Below, piece after piece: positions 35,814 through 43,887 of a stretch of 64,000 bases of DNA. Both the position numbers and the translations under genes were made by a program. The notes under the pieces are model-generated. The model was given only the letters and a program-made list of their open reading frames with translations, was not told where the DNA came from and ran no database searches. Source of the stretch: JAKPUX01 sp035353815 (GTDB taxonomy: Bacteria; Zhuqueibacterota; Zhuqueibacteria; Residuimicrobiales; Residuimicrobiaceae). How positions within the stretch are numbered: the first letter of the stretch is position 1; each line of letters starts with the position of its first letter. The stretch lies in NCBI GenBank assembly GCA_035353815.1, contig DAOQAG010000014.1, positions 1 through 64,000 on the forward strand, read 5' to 3'.

Positions 35814-35859
35814 GGATTCTCAACTTTGGCAATCATCCTGGCGCCGGCGCGGGTCCGGG

Positions 35860-36777
35860 TCAGGAGCGCAGGGCGATCGCGCGATGGACAAAGCCCTCGC
35901 CGCGCTGGAGCAGTTCGCGCGCTTCTGCAGCGGAAACCCCGGCAGTGATCATCACCAGGGCGGTTTTGACATGGCCATCGGCGCGCTTCAGGGTGGCCGC
36001 AGCGGTCTCATAGTCCACCTGGGCGGCCTGCATGACGATCTTTTTCGAGCGCTCCTCGAGCTTTTTCGAGGTCATTTGCAGATCGACCATCATGTTTTCC
36101 CAGACCTTGCCCAGCTGGATCATGGCAGTGGTGGTGATCATGTTCAGGATCAACTTGGTGGCGGTGCCGGCCTTCATGCGGGTGGAGCCCATCACCACCT
36201 CGGGCCCGACCACGGGGCAGATCGCCACATCCACCTGGATATTCATCTCGGAGCGCGGGTTGCAGGTCACATAGAGGGTTTTGCAGCCGAGTTCGCGCGC
36301 CTTGTCGACGGCGCCGATGACGTAGGGGGTGCGGCGGCTGGCGGCGATCCCACAGACGACATCGCGCGGGGAGACGTTCTTCGCCAGGAGGTCTTGGGCG
36401 CCCATTTCGTAGCGGTCTTCGGCCCCCTCCTGGGCGCTCACCAGGGCTTTGAAGCCGCCGGCGATGATCCCTTGCACCATCTCGGGACTCACCCCGAAGG
36501 TAGGCGGGCATTCCGAGGCATCGAGGACGCCGAGGCGGCCGCTGGTTCCGGCGCCGACATAGAAGAGGCGCCCGCCCGTCTTGAAGGCCTGGACGATCAG
36601 TTCGACCGCCTGGGCGATATAGGGAATCTCGGTCCGCACGACCGCGGCAACCTTGAGATCTTCATCGTTGATTAGATGGAGCGTATCGGCGATCGACAGC
36701 TTGTCGATCTGGCGCGTCGCGGGATTGCGCGCCTCGGTGGTGAGGTTTTTGATCTCATCGAAGACCTGCTTGGACAC
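35860..36777 (-). CDS. murQ: N-acetylmuramic acid 6-phosphate etherase
   Basis: A 305-residue SIS-domain enzyme that cleaves D-lactate from MurNAc-6-P to give GlcNAc-6-P in cell-wall recycling. Seen are the N-terminal TEARNPATRQIDKLS, the signature GAGTSGRLGVLDASECPPTFG, AGGFKALVSAQEGAEDRY and the helix SRMKAG-like segment STRMKAGTATKLILNM. The start is a GTG at 36777 with GGAGGAAATT directly upstream; reading further upstream gives a low-complexity extension that overlaps rsmG and is not real. It follows rsmG by 20 bp. Confidence 0.95.
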   Translation of the reverse strand: MSKQVFDEIKNLTTEARNPATRQIDKLSIADTLHLINDEDLKVAAVVRTEIPYIAQAVELIVQAFKTGGRLFYVGAGTSGRLGVLDASECPPTFGVSPEMVQGIIAGGFKALVSAQEGAEDRYEMGAQDLLAKNVSPRDVVCGIAASRRTPYVIGAVDKARELGCKTLYVTCNPRSEMNIQVDVAICPVVGPEVVMGSTRMKAGTATKLILNMITTTAMIQLGKVWENMMVDLQMTSKKLEERSKKIVMQAAQVDYETAAATLKRADGHVKTALVMITAGVSAAEARELLQRGEGFVHRAIALRS

Positions 36778-36797
36778 AATTTCCTCCTCGAGGGGGT

Positions 36798-37451
36798 TCA
36801 GGCATTGCGGATCACGATCATTTGGCGCCGAGCCTCTGGATCGTCCGGGAGTTCCGGCATCGGCAGCAGGGCCGCCTCCAGGCCGGGGTATTTGCTGCGA
36901 AGCTGGCGCAGTTCCAGGGTCAGGTCGCCCCCTTTGAGGGCGGCCAGGCGGCCGCCGCGGTGCAGCAGGGGCGCGGACCAGCGCCACAGCTCCGGCAGAC
37001 GGGCGACGGCGCGGCAGACGACCAGGTCAAAGAGGAGGCCGGGCGCGGTGGCGGGCAGGGTTTCGGCGCGTTCGCAGCGGACGCTGACATCCTTCCAGCC
37101 GAAGGTTCTCACCACCTCATTGAGAAAGAGGGCCTTCATCCGGCGCGAGTCCAGCAGCGTCAGCTGCAGCTCCGGCAGCTGGATCTTCATCGGCACCCCG
37201 GGAAAGCCGGCGCCGCTGCCGAGATCGAGCACCGTTGCAGAGGTGCCGAGCACCTCCGGCCGGCAGAACCAGAGGGATTCGCGCACATGCCGGGAGACGA
37301 TGCGCCCGACATCCTGGCGCGAGACCAGGTTGGTGCGCTGGTTCCACTCCTCGATCAGATCGACGTAGCGCTCGGCCTGCTCTGCCTGCGGCATGGGCCA
37401 ATGTACATCATTTGCAAGCTGCAACAAAGCACTTTTATTCTCCCTCTGCAT
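36798..37451 (-). CDS. rsmG: 16S rRNA (guanine(527)-N(7))-methyltransferase
   Basis: A 217-residue SAM methyltransferase (formerly GidB). Key segments are IEEWNQRTNLVSRQD, VSRHVRESL, motif I VLDLGSGAGFPGVPMKI and VVCRAVARLPEL. It modifies G527 of 16S rRNA; loss gives low-level streptomycin resistance in other species. The start at 37451 was chosen for its ideal GAGGAGGAAC ribosome-binding site. A start at 37487 would add 12 residues. It overlaps the 3' end of mnmG by 17 bp. Confidence 0.94.
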   Translation of the reverse strand: MQRENKSALLQLANDVHWPMPQAEQAERYVDLIEEWNQRTNLVSRQDVGRIVSRHVRESLWFCRPEVLGTSATVLDLGSGAGFPGVPMKIQLPELQLTLLDSRRMKALFLNEVVRTFGWKDVSVRCERAETLPATAPGLLFDLVVCRAVARLPELWRWSAPLLHRGGRLAALKGGDLTLELRQLRSKYPGLEAALLPMPELPDDPEARRQMIVIRNA

Positions 37452-39375
37452 GTTCCTCCTCTGCCGCTGGGGTTCCACGTGGAACACTGGCGCCGCGGCG
37501 CCAGCGGGCGATATGGATCAGCAGCGTGGCCACATCCTCGGGCGCCACACCGAGAATCCGCGAAGCCTGCCCGAGGGTGCGCGGACGGATGCGCTGCAGT
37601 TTTTCGCGGCTCTCGTGGGAGAGCGCCGTCAGTGCCGTATAGTCGATCTGCGCGGGAATCAGGGTCTCCTCGAGTCCGGCCATGCGCCGGATCTGCTCCT
37701 GCTGCCGCTGCAAGAATCCGGCGTATTTGACCTCAATCTCGACCTCCTCGCGCACCTCGCGCCAGAAGGGGGTGTCGGCGGCGAAGAGGGGATCCGGCCA
37801 CAGGCCGGCCAGCATCTCGAGGCGCAGCTGCGGCCGTTTGAGCAATTGCGCCGCGCTCTCGCGGTATTCGATCGCTGCGCTCCCGGCCTCTTGCAGCAGG
37901 GGATTGATCTCCGCTGGTGCGGGCTTGAAGTCCTCGAGCCGGGTCATGGCTGCGGCAATCTCCTGGCGCAGGCATTCGCACTTTTGCCAGGCGGCCGCGT
38001 CGATCAGCCCGAGGTCATAGCCGTGCGCCATAAGGCGGAGCCCGGCGTTGTCCTGGCGCAGATGGAGGCGATTCTCGGCGAGCGAGGTGAACATGCGATA
38101 GGGCTCCGCCAGCTCCTTGGTGACCAGGTCGTCGATGAGGACGCCGATATAGGCCTCCTGGCGCGAAAGGATGAAGGGGGGCTCACCGCGCAGGGCGCGT
38201 ACGGCGTTGATGCCGGCCATCAATCCCTGAGCCGCCGCCTCCTCATAGCCGGAGGTGCCGTTGATCTGTCCCGCCAGATAGAGCCCTGCGAGCACCTTGC
38301 TTTCCAGTGTCGGCCAGAGCTGGCTGGGGAAAAAGTAGTCGTATTCAATGGCATAGCCGAGGCGCGTCAGGTGCGCCCGTTTGAGCCCGGGGATCGAGCG
38401 AACCGCGGCGATCTGGATGTCTTCAGGAAGGCTGGTGGAAAAGCCGTTGAGATAGTATTCACGGGTGGAGTGCCCTTCGGGCTCGAGAAAGAGCTGATGG
38501 CTCTCCTTGTCGGCGAAGCGGTGGATCTTGTCTTCGATCGAGGGGCAATAGCGCGGTCCGACGCCCTGGATGACCCCCTGGTAGAGAGGGGAGCGATCCA
38601 GTCCCGAGCGCAGGATGGCATGGGTTGCGGGACCGGTGCGGGTCAGGTAACAGGAGAGCTGCGGATAATCGATCTCCGCGTGGTGATGCGAAAAGGGGAC
38701 AATGCGGGCATCGCCGGGCTGCTCGGTCATGGCGCTGAAATCGATAGTGCGCCCGTCGAGGCGCGGCGGCGTGCCGGTCTTGAGGCGGCCGCTGCGCAGG
38801 CCCTGCGCGCGCAGTTGCTCGGTGAGGCCGGTGGCGGGCAGTTCACCGCTGCGGCCGCCGGAAAAATGGCTCATGCCGACGTGGATGAGGCCATTGAGAA
38901 AGGTCCCGGCGCAGAGAATGACCCGCTCGGCCCGCAGCGGGGTATCCACCTCGGTGATCACGCCCTGTATCCGTCCGCCGGCCAGGAGCAGCGCCTTGAC
39001 GCTGTGCTGGCGCAGGGTGAGTCCCGGCTGCGCTTCGAGCAACTGGCGCATGCGGCTGGCATAGAGGAGGCGGTCGTTCTGCGTGCGTGGTGACCAGACC
39101 GCCGGTCCCTTGGAGCGGTTGAGCATGCGGAACTGGATCGCACTCTCATCCGCCACCCGGCCCATGGCGCCGCCCAGGGCATCGATCTCCTTGACGAGAT
39201 GTCCCTTGGCGAGACCGCCGATGGCGGGATTGCAGGACATCTGTCCGAGGGTAAAAATATTCTGGGTGATCAGCAGGGTGGCGGCCCCCATCCGCGCCGC
39301 GGCCAGTGCCGCTTCGCAACCAGCATGGCCGCCGCCGATGACGATGACCTCATACCCCTGGTCGTGCGTCTTCAC
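37435..39375 (-). CDS. mnmG: tRNA uridine-5-carboxymethylaminomethyl modification enzyme MnmG (GidA)
   Basis: A 646-residue FAD protein that with MnmE installs cmnm5 at U34 of tRNAs. The N-terminal dinucleotide-binding motif is VIVIGGGHAGCEAALAAARMG, followed by TLGQMSCNPAIGGLAKGHLVKEIDALGG and the PRYCPSIEDKIHRF signature. The C-terminal helical domain mediates MnmE contact. It starts with GTG at 39375, with AGGA just upstream. Its 3' end contains a parS-like palindrome (37471-37486) and runs into rsmG. Confidence 0.97.
   Translation of the reverse strand: MKTHDQGYEVIVIGGGHAGCEAALAAARMGAATLLITQNIFTLGQMSCNPAIGGLAKGHLVKEIDALGGAMGRVADESAIQFRMLNRSKGPAVWSPRTQNDRLLYASRMRQLLEAQPGLTLRQHSVKALLLAGGRIQGVITEVDTPLRAERVILCAGTFLNGLIHVGMSHFSGGRSGELPATGLTEQLRAQGLRSGRLKTGTPPRLDGRTIDFSAMTEQPGDARIVPFSHHHAEIDYPQLSCYLTRTGPATHAILRSGLDRSPLYQGVIQGVGPRYCPSIEDKIHRFADKESHQLFLEPEGHSTREYYLNGFSTSLPEDIQIAAVRSIPGLKRAHLTRLGYAIEYDYFFPSQLWPTLESKVLAGLYLAGQINGTSGYEEAAAQGLMAGINAVRALRGEPPFILSRQEAYIGVLIDDLVTKELAEPYRMFTSLAENRLHLRQDNAGLRLMAHGYDLGLIDAAAWQKCECLRQEIAAAMTRLEDFKPAPAEINPLLQEAGSAAIEYRESAAQLLKRPQLRLEMLAGLWPDPLFAADTPFWREVREEVEIEVKYAGFLQRQQEQIRRMAGLEETLIPAQIDYTALTALSHESREKLQRIRPRTLGQASRILGVAPEDVATLLIHIARWRRGASVPRGTPAAEEEHAEGE
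37471..37486. promoter_or_regulatory. Near-consensus parS-like site inside the mnmG 3' end
   Basis: On the minus strand TGTTCCACGTGGAACC matches the ParB-binding consensus TGTTNCACGTGAAACA at 14 of 16 positions. The inner 14 bp (GTTCCACGTGGAAC) form a perfect palindrome. It lies within mnmG codons about 1.9 kb from the perfect copy at 39408 and about 6 kb from oriC, where parS sites are normally found. Confidence 0.6.
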
Positions 39376-39407
39376 GGTGTCCTATTTCCTTCCGCATCCG
39401 GAGAACA

Positions 39408-39423
39408 TGTTCCACGTGAAACA
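39408..39423. promoter_or_regulatory. parS centromere site
   Basis: The 16-mer TGTTCCACGTGAAACA is an exact match to the bacterial chromosomal parS consensus TGTTNCACGTGAAACA. It occupies the 50-bp gap between mnmG and mnmE. ParB loads at such sites to organise and segregate the origin region. No parA or parB gene is in the window, although they often lie just beyond rsmG. Confidence 0.85.
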
Positions 39424-39425
39424 TC

Positions 39426-40811
39426 CTATTTGCCGATGCAGAATGCGGCAAAGATATCATTGAGCAGATCGGCGCTGCTGACCTCTCCTGTGATCGTGCC
39501 GGCTGCGGCCAGGGCCGCGCGCAGATCGAGGGCGATGAACTCGCCAAACTGGCCCTCCGTCAGACTTTGCCGGGCCAGCAGCAGATGCTGCCGCACCTCC
39601 TGCAGGGCCGCAAAATGACGCAGCCGGGTGAGGACAACCCCCTCACCCGCAGGCTGCCAGGCAGCGACGCTGTCATGCAGGGTTTGCTGCAGCTCCGCGA
39701 TGCCGCGGCCGCTGTAACAGGAGATCTGCAGCGCCCCGGCGAGATCGGGATCCGCCGCGGTCGCCGGGTTGGACGGGAGATCGCTCTTGGTGAGGATGCG
39801 CAGGGTGGCGACGCGGCGTTTTTCCGCGCCCAGGGCCAACACCCGGCGGTCGAGTTCATCGAGTGGCGTATGGGCCTCAAAGAGTTGCACCAGGATATCG
39901 GCGGACTCAACCTCCGCCAGGGTACGCGCAATCCCCTCCTGTTCGACCGACTCCGCAGGCGCGCGCAGGCCCGCCGTATCGACCAGCCGGAACAAGAGCC
40001 CGTCGAGCTCCATGCCCTCTTCGAGCGTATCGCGCGTCGTACCCGGAAGCGGCGATACAATCGCACGCTCGCGGCGAAGCAGGCTGTTCAGCAGGGTGGA
40101 TTTGCCGACGTTGACCTTGCCCACCAGCACCACCCGTGCGCCCTCGCGCACGATCCGGCCATAGTTATAGGTGGCCAAAATGGTGTCGATCTCGGCCAGC
40201 GCTGCCTGCATCAGGGCGGTGAGCTGGCCGCGTTCGACGAATTCGACCTCCTCGCTGAAATCAAGTTCAAGCTCAAGCAGGGCGCAGCCTGCGCGCAACC
40301 CTGCAGTCAGGCGCTGCAAAGCCGCGGAGAGGCCGCCGTGCAGCTGCGCCAGCGAAAGATCGGCGTCGCGGCGGCTGTGCGCCGCGATCAGATCGGCGAT
40401 CGCCTCGGCCTGGATCAGATCTATCTTGCCGTTGAGGAAGGCGCGGCGGGAGAACTCCCCCGGTTCAGCCAGGCGCGCTCCATACTGCAAGAGCAGTTCC
40501 AGCAGGCGCCGTACCACCACCATGCCGCCATGGCAGTTGATTTCGATCATCTCCTCGCCGGTGAAGGAGTGCGGAGCGATATAGCTGTGCAGCACCACCT
40601 CATCGACCTCACGGCCGTCCGGCGCGGCGGGGTCGCAAAGATAGCCATGGAATCGTGCGGCTTTGGCGCCGTCCACGCCCGCTCTTCCCGAAAACAGGGC
40701 AGCACAAAGAGCGCGGCAGCCGGCGCCGCTGAGGCGGATGATCGCCAGCGCACCGGTACCCGGCGGGGTGGCCAGTGCGGCGATGATATCGTTGTGTGCT
40801 TCGTTGGACAT
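39426..40811 (-). CDS. mnmE: tRNA modification GTPase MnmE
   Basis: A 461-residue GTPase working with MnmG on wobble uridine. The N-terminal tetrahydrofolate-binding domain (ATPPGTGALAIIRLSG) is followed by a helical domain interrupted by the G domain: P-loop VGKVNVGKSTLLNSLL, TTRDTLEEG (G2), DTAGL (G3) and LTKSD (G4). The conserved C-terminal FCIGK carries the catalytic-region cysteine. The P-loop has Val where Pro is usual (G-x-P-N), a mild oddity. Expression may depend on read-through from yidC, since a hairpin lies between them. Confidence 0.96.
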   Translation of the reverse strand: MSNEAHNDIIAALATPPGTGALAIIRLSGAGCRALCAALFSGRAGVDGAKAARFHGYLCDPAAPDGREVDEVVLHSYIAPHSFTGEEMIEINCHGGMVVVRRLLELLLQYGARLAEPGEFSRRAFLNGKIDLIQAEAIADLIAAHSRRDADLSLAQLHGGLSAALQRLTAGLRAGCALLELELDFSEEVEFVERGQLTALMQAALAEIDTILATYNYGRIVREGARVVLVGKVNVGKSTLLNSLLRRERAIVSPLPGTTRDTLEEGMELDGLLFRLVDTAGLRAPAESVEQEGIARTLAEVESADILVQLFEAHTPLDELDRRVLALGAEKRRVATLRILTKSDLPSNPATAADPDLAGALQISCYSGRGIAELQQTLHDSVAAWQPAGEGVVLTRLRHFAALQEVRQHLLLARQSLTEGQFGEFIALDLRAALAAAGTITGEVSSADLLNDIFAAFCIGK

Positions 40812-40832
40812 TACCAGACCCTAAACAAGAAT

Positions 40833-40854
40833 GCCCCGCTCGTGAAAGCGGGGC
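40833..40854 (-). terminator. Hairpin between yidC and mnmE, weak terminator
   Basis: GCCCCGCT pairs with AGCGGGGC (40833-40840 and 40847-40854) around a 6-nt loop. In minus orientation it is followed by ATTCTTGTTT, an imperfect T-tract. It probably attenuates rather than fully stops transcription into mnmE. Confidence 0.6.
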
Positions 40855-40888
40855 ACATCATGGCACGGCATCCGGAGCGGTCTCCTCA

Positions 40889-42625
40889 TCAGACCCTGCG
40901 TTTGGCGGGAACCGCCACCGGCTCGTTCAGACCCATAAAATACTTCTGATGGATAATCGCGATGATATTGAACAGGGTATAATAGAGATTGAGCCCGGAG
41001 GGAAAATTATTGAAGAGCAAGGTCATAAAAATGGGCATGAAATAGACCATGGCCTTTTGTTTGGGATCGCTGATCGACATCTTTTGCTGAACGATCATCG
41101 TCAGTCCCATCAACAGAGGCAGGATATTGACGCCGTTGCCGTACATCGGGATCGAAAAAGGCAGGGTAAAGACGGTATCGGGGCCGGAGAGATCCTTGAT
41201 CCACCAGAAAAAACCCTCCTGGCGCAGCGAGATGGTGGTGCGAAAGACAATGTAGAGGGCCCAGAGGAGCGGCATTTGCAGCAGAATGGGGAGACATCCG
41301 CTCATCGGATTGACGCCCTCTTCCTTGTAAAGCTTCATGGTCTCGGCGTTGAGGCGCTGCGGATCCTTGGCATACTTTTCTTTTAACTCCTCCATCCGCG
41401 GCTGTAGCGCCTGCATTCTTTTCATCGAGACCGTGCTCTTGTGGGTCAGCGGCGCTGTGATCAATTTGATGATCAGCGCAAAAAGGAGGAGCACCAGACC
41501 ATAATTGGGGATCACCGCATGAAGCTTTTTGAAGGTCCAGAGGATGGCGATGCTGAAGGGCTGAATGATCACCGCGCCCATGTCCATGAACTTTTCCAAA
41601 CCAATCTTGTAGGACTTGAGGAGGTCGTCATTCATCGGGCCGATGAATATTGTAAAACGGTCCCGGCTGCTCTCGCGCGTCAAAGGCATGCCCAGGCCGA
41701 TGGCATATTTTTTCCACTTGAGTTTGCTGTCGCCTTGCCAGATAAATTCCTGCCCGAGCGTGGTCGCGGAGGCGCCCTTTTGCGAGACCGGAATGATCGC
41801 GTAGGCAAAATACTTGGTGCGCACTCCGACCCAGTCGATGCTGCCGCTCTCCTTCTCGAGAACTCCACGAGTTTTGCTGATTTTGTTGACTCGCCCGGCG
41901 GCCGCTACCGCTGCCTTGGCATAGTACATGTCCTCGGCGAGACGCACCTCCGAACTGGCCAGGCCATTGGGCGCCACAATCTGGTACGATTTGTCTGCGA
42001 CCAGCGAACCCATGTTTTCGAGGCTGACCTCCAGATCGAAATCATAGCGTCCGCTGCGGAAGGTATAGCTCTTGCTGATGAAGCGGCCGTCCGGGAATGG
42101 ACGCGTGAAGGTCAGCGTCGTACCGCCGGGGGTGGCCGTGATCACACCCTGGTCATCGCAGGCGAAATTGTAGAGGCCGGTTCTCAGGGTATCCTCATCC
42201 CGGGTGACAAAATCGAGGCCGAGGTTTTCCCGGCCGTTTTCCGGGAGCAGCGAAACCAGTTCGCTGCCGCTTTTGCGGTACTTTTTCAGGGTCCAGCTTT
42301 GCAGGGTGCCGCCGCGGGTGGAAAAAACCGCCGTGAAGAGATCGGACTCGACGGTAATTTCGCGCGCGGGCTGCTGCATCTCCTCCTGCAAGGTACGCTG
42401 GCCCGAATCGTCGGGCGCGCTGCTCAGGCTTTCCGCCGCCAGCGTACCCTCCTTGACAACCCGGGTAGCCACGGAATCAGCGGTGGCAGGGCGGGTCTGA
42501 CGCGCTTCCAGCTGCTTTTTATAGCTGTCGGGAAAGAAGATCTTTTGATAGATGGGGCTCTGGACGAAGAGAAACACCAGTCCGATCAGCAGAAAAGCGA
42601 GAATGGTCTTTTTGTCGAGGTTCAT
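40889..42625 (-). CDS. yidC: Membrane protein insertase YidC
   Basis: A 578-residue inner-membrane insertase of the Gram-negative type. An N-terminal transmembrane anchor (KTILAFLLIGLVFLFVQSP) is followed by a large periplasmic beta domain (~60-340) and the conserved five-helix core from ~345 (NYGLVLLLFALIIKLITAPLTHKS), with KMKxLQP-like KRMQALQPRMEELKEKY, MSGCLPILLQMPLLWALYIVF and a C-terminal helix pair ending in a basic tail. It inserts proteins alone or with SecYEG. It sits 8 bp after yidD. Confidence 0.96.
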   Translation of the reverse strand: MNLDKKTILAFLLIGLVFLFVQSPIYQKIFFPDSYKKQLEARQTRPATADSVATRVVKEGTLAAESLSSAPDDSGQRTLQEEMQQPAREITVESDLFTAVFSTRGGTLQSWTLKKYRKSGSELVSLLPENGRENLGLDFVTRDEDTLRTGLYNFACDDQGVITATPGGTTLTFTRPFPDGRFISKSYTFRSGRYDFDLEVSLENMGSLVADKSYQIVAPNGLASSEVRLAEDMYYAKAAVAAAGRVNKISKTRGVLEKESGSIDWVGVRTKYFAYAIIPVSQKGASATTLGQEFIWQGDSKLKWKKYAIGLGMPLTRESSRDRFTIFIGPMNDDLLKSYKIGLEKFMDMGAVIIQPFSIAILWTFKKLHAVIPNYGLVLLLFALIIKLITAPLTHKSTVSMKRMQALQPRMEELKEKYAKDPQRLNAETMKLYKEEGVNPMSGCLPILLQMPLLWALYIVFRTTISLRQEGFFWWIKDLSGPDTVFTLPFSIPMYGNGVNILPLLMGLTMIVQQKMSISDPKQKAMVYFMPIFMTLLFNNFPSGLNLYYTLFNIIAIIHQKYFMGLNEPVAVPAKRRV

Positions 42626-42633
42626 GGCTGGTC

Positions 42634-42855
42634 CTATACAGGGTCATATCCGCCCGGAAAAAGCGGATTGCATTTGAGCAAGCGAATGAAGGCCTTGCTA
42701 CAACCTTTAATAATTCCATATTTTTCAATTGCTTGCAAGGCATATTCCGAGCAGGTTGGCTGAAAGCGGCAACTGGGAGGGAGCGCCGGTGAGATCGCAT
42801 GCTGATAGAAACGAATAAGCGAGAGGAGGATCGGTTTTACGGGATTGTTATTCAC
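42634..42855 (-). CDS. yidD: Membrane protein insertion efficiency factor YidD
   Basis: A 73-residue protein with the diagnostic LIRFYQHAISPALPPSCRFQ, PTCSEYALQAI and CNPLFPGGYDPV. It is a small amphipathic membrane-associated helper of YidC. It starts with GTG at 42855, overlapping the end of rnpA by 8 bp, in the usual rnpA-yidD-yidC order. Confidence 0.94.
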   Translation of the reverse strand: MNNNPVKPILLSLIRFYQHAISPALPPSCRFQPTCSEYALQAIEKYGIIKGCSKAFIRLLKCNPLFPGGYDPV

Positions 42856-43258
42856 TATCGTGGCGTTTTCCTTGTTGGCTTCCCTGCGGCGGGAGGCTCA
42901 TGGGGCCGGCTGATCGTGCCATACGACGGATGATCTGTGCGACCAGGGCCCGGAAATCGTTTTCCAGCGCGGTGAAGGGAGCGTTCAGGGCGCGCTCACG
43001 TGCGATAAGGATGAAATCCCCCGTGATGCTGATCTCTTCCTGATGGCGTCGCCACACCTCGCGTCCGAGGCGGCGCAGGCGGTTTCTCTGCACCGCAGAG
43101 AGGCCGTGTCTGGCTGAAAATCCCATGCGGCGCAGTTCATTCTCGTTATAGAAAACGGAAAAGTAGCTGCCCTGAAAGAGCAAGCCCCTCTTGATGAGTT
43201 CGGAAAACTCGGCGCGTTTCTTGATCATGGCCGAGTGGTCGAGTTTAGCGCGGGGCAC
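42848..43258 (-). CDS. rnpA: Ribonuclease P protein component
   Basis: A 136-residue basic protein. It has the RnpA core: IKKRAEFSELIKRG, GSYFSVFYNE, MGFSARHGLSAVQRNRLRRLGREVWR (the RNR motif) and FILIARERAL. It binds the leader of pre-tRNA together with RNase P RNA. The GTG start at 43258 allows the family-typical PRAKL lead-in, but no ribosome-binding site is visible; an ATG at 43228 is an alternative. A ~25-residue polar C-terminal tail is longer than usual. Confidence 0.92.
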   Translation of the reverse strand: MPRAKLDHSAMIKKRAEFSELIKRGLLFQGSYFSVFYNENELRRMGFSARHGLSAVQRNRLRRLGREVWRRHQEEISITGDFILIARERALNAPFTALENDFRALVAQIIRRMARSAGPMSLPPQGSQQGKRHDSE

Positions 43259-43272
43259 GAGGGGCGTACCGG

Positions 43273-43416
43273 TTATTCGTCACTGACACTCAATTTTTTG
43301 CGTCCTTTGGCTCTGCGCCGCGCGAGAACGATGCGGCCGTTTTTGGAGGCCATTCTGGAACGGAACCCATGCTTGTTGATCCGCTTCCGTTTGCTGGGCT
43401 GGAATGTAGGTTGCAT
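43273..43416 (-). CDS. rpmH: 50S ribosomal protein L34
   Basis: A 47-residue, strongly basic protein: MQPTFQPSKRKRINKHGFRS, then the RMASKNGRIVLARRRAKGRKKL core that defines L34. AAGGAGA lies 9 bases before the ATG. It is the first gene of the leftward rpmH-rnpA-yidD-yidC operon, 14 bp before rnpA, and borders the origin. Confidence 0.96.
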   Translation of the reverse strand: MQPTFQPSKRKRINKHGFRSRMASKNGRIVLARRRAKGRKKLSVSDE

Positions 43417-43453
43417 GTAGGGAATCTCCTTTTAAAATGGATATTAGCTTATA

Positions 43454-43482
43454 TAATTACGAATTTTCTTTTAAAAAATCAA
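43454..43482 (-). promoter_or_regulatory. Candidate rpmH promoter
   Basis: Minus-strand TTGATT (43477-43482) and TAATTA (43454-43459) are spaced 17 bp within an AT-rich block, about 40 bp upstream of rpmH. The element closely resembles the hrcA candidate (TTGATT-N17-TAATTT). Confidence 0.45.
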
Positions 43483-43613
43483 GCATTTATTTTGTCTTCA
43501 GCCCGGTGCTGCGGATGTGCCCGGATGGGCCGCTGTGTTTTGTTCCCCGTCTGCAGAAGGCCGGTACGCCGCTCAGTGCCGTCTGCCACCCGAAAAAAAA
43601 ATCAATTTTGCTG

Positions 43614-43641
43614 TTGCAAATCACCCGGCTTTTACTAACAT
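43614..43641 (+). promoter_or_regulatory. Possible dnaA promoter
   Basis: TTGCAA (43614-43619) and TAACAT (43636-43641) are spaced 16 bp and point toward dnaA. This would place the start near 43648 and put all four upstream DnaA boxes in the leader, allowing autoregulation. Other start sites closer to dnaA cannot be excluded. Confidence 0.3.
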
Positions 43642-43670
43642 TTAAAGGGAAAACCGGAACTTTGAGAAAA

Positions 43671-43840
43671 TGTGGATAACTGCAAGGCTGTTCACCTGAA
43701 AGCAGCTGCCGGCCGGCAGCATCGCCAGGTGGTGTGGATAATCCCGACGGGATTCCGGTGTTAACCCATCCATTTTCAAGGCTTATATAAAAATATCCCA
43801 CCTTGATGGATGTGAATAACTTGATCTTTATTGTGGATAA
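43671..43840. other. oriC part 1: DnaA-box cluster upstream of dnaA
   Basis: Three perfect DnaA boxes TGTGGATAA (reverse complement of TTATCCACA) lie at 43671-43679, 43733-43741 and 43832-43840. One near-perfect TGTGAATAA is at 43811-43819. All point the same way. The 471-bp gap between rpmH and dnaA (43417-43887) also holds AT-rich blocks (43430-43500, 43600-43665, 43785-43800). This is the upstream half of a bipartite origin of the kind known in Bacillus and Helicobacter. Confidence 0.88.
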
Positions 43841-43887
43841 CTCAGAATTACCTTGTAACGTAGCATCCGGAGCCGGGGCAGGACGAT

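Noticed and set aside
36778..36987. N-terminal extension of MurQ
   Set aside because: The extra 70 codons are Pro/Arg/Gly-rich, overlap rsmG, and a perfect ribosome-binding site precedes the GTG at 36777.
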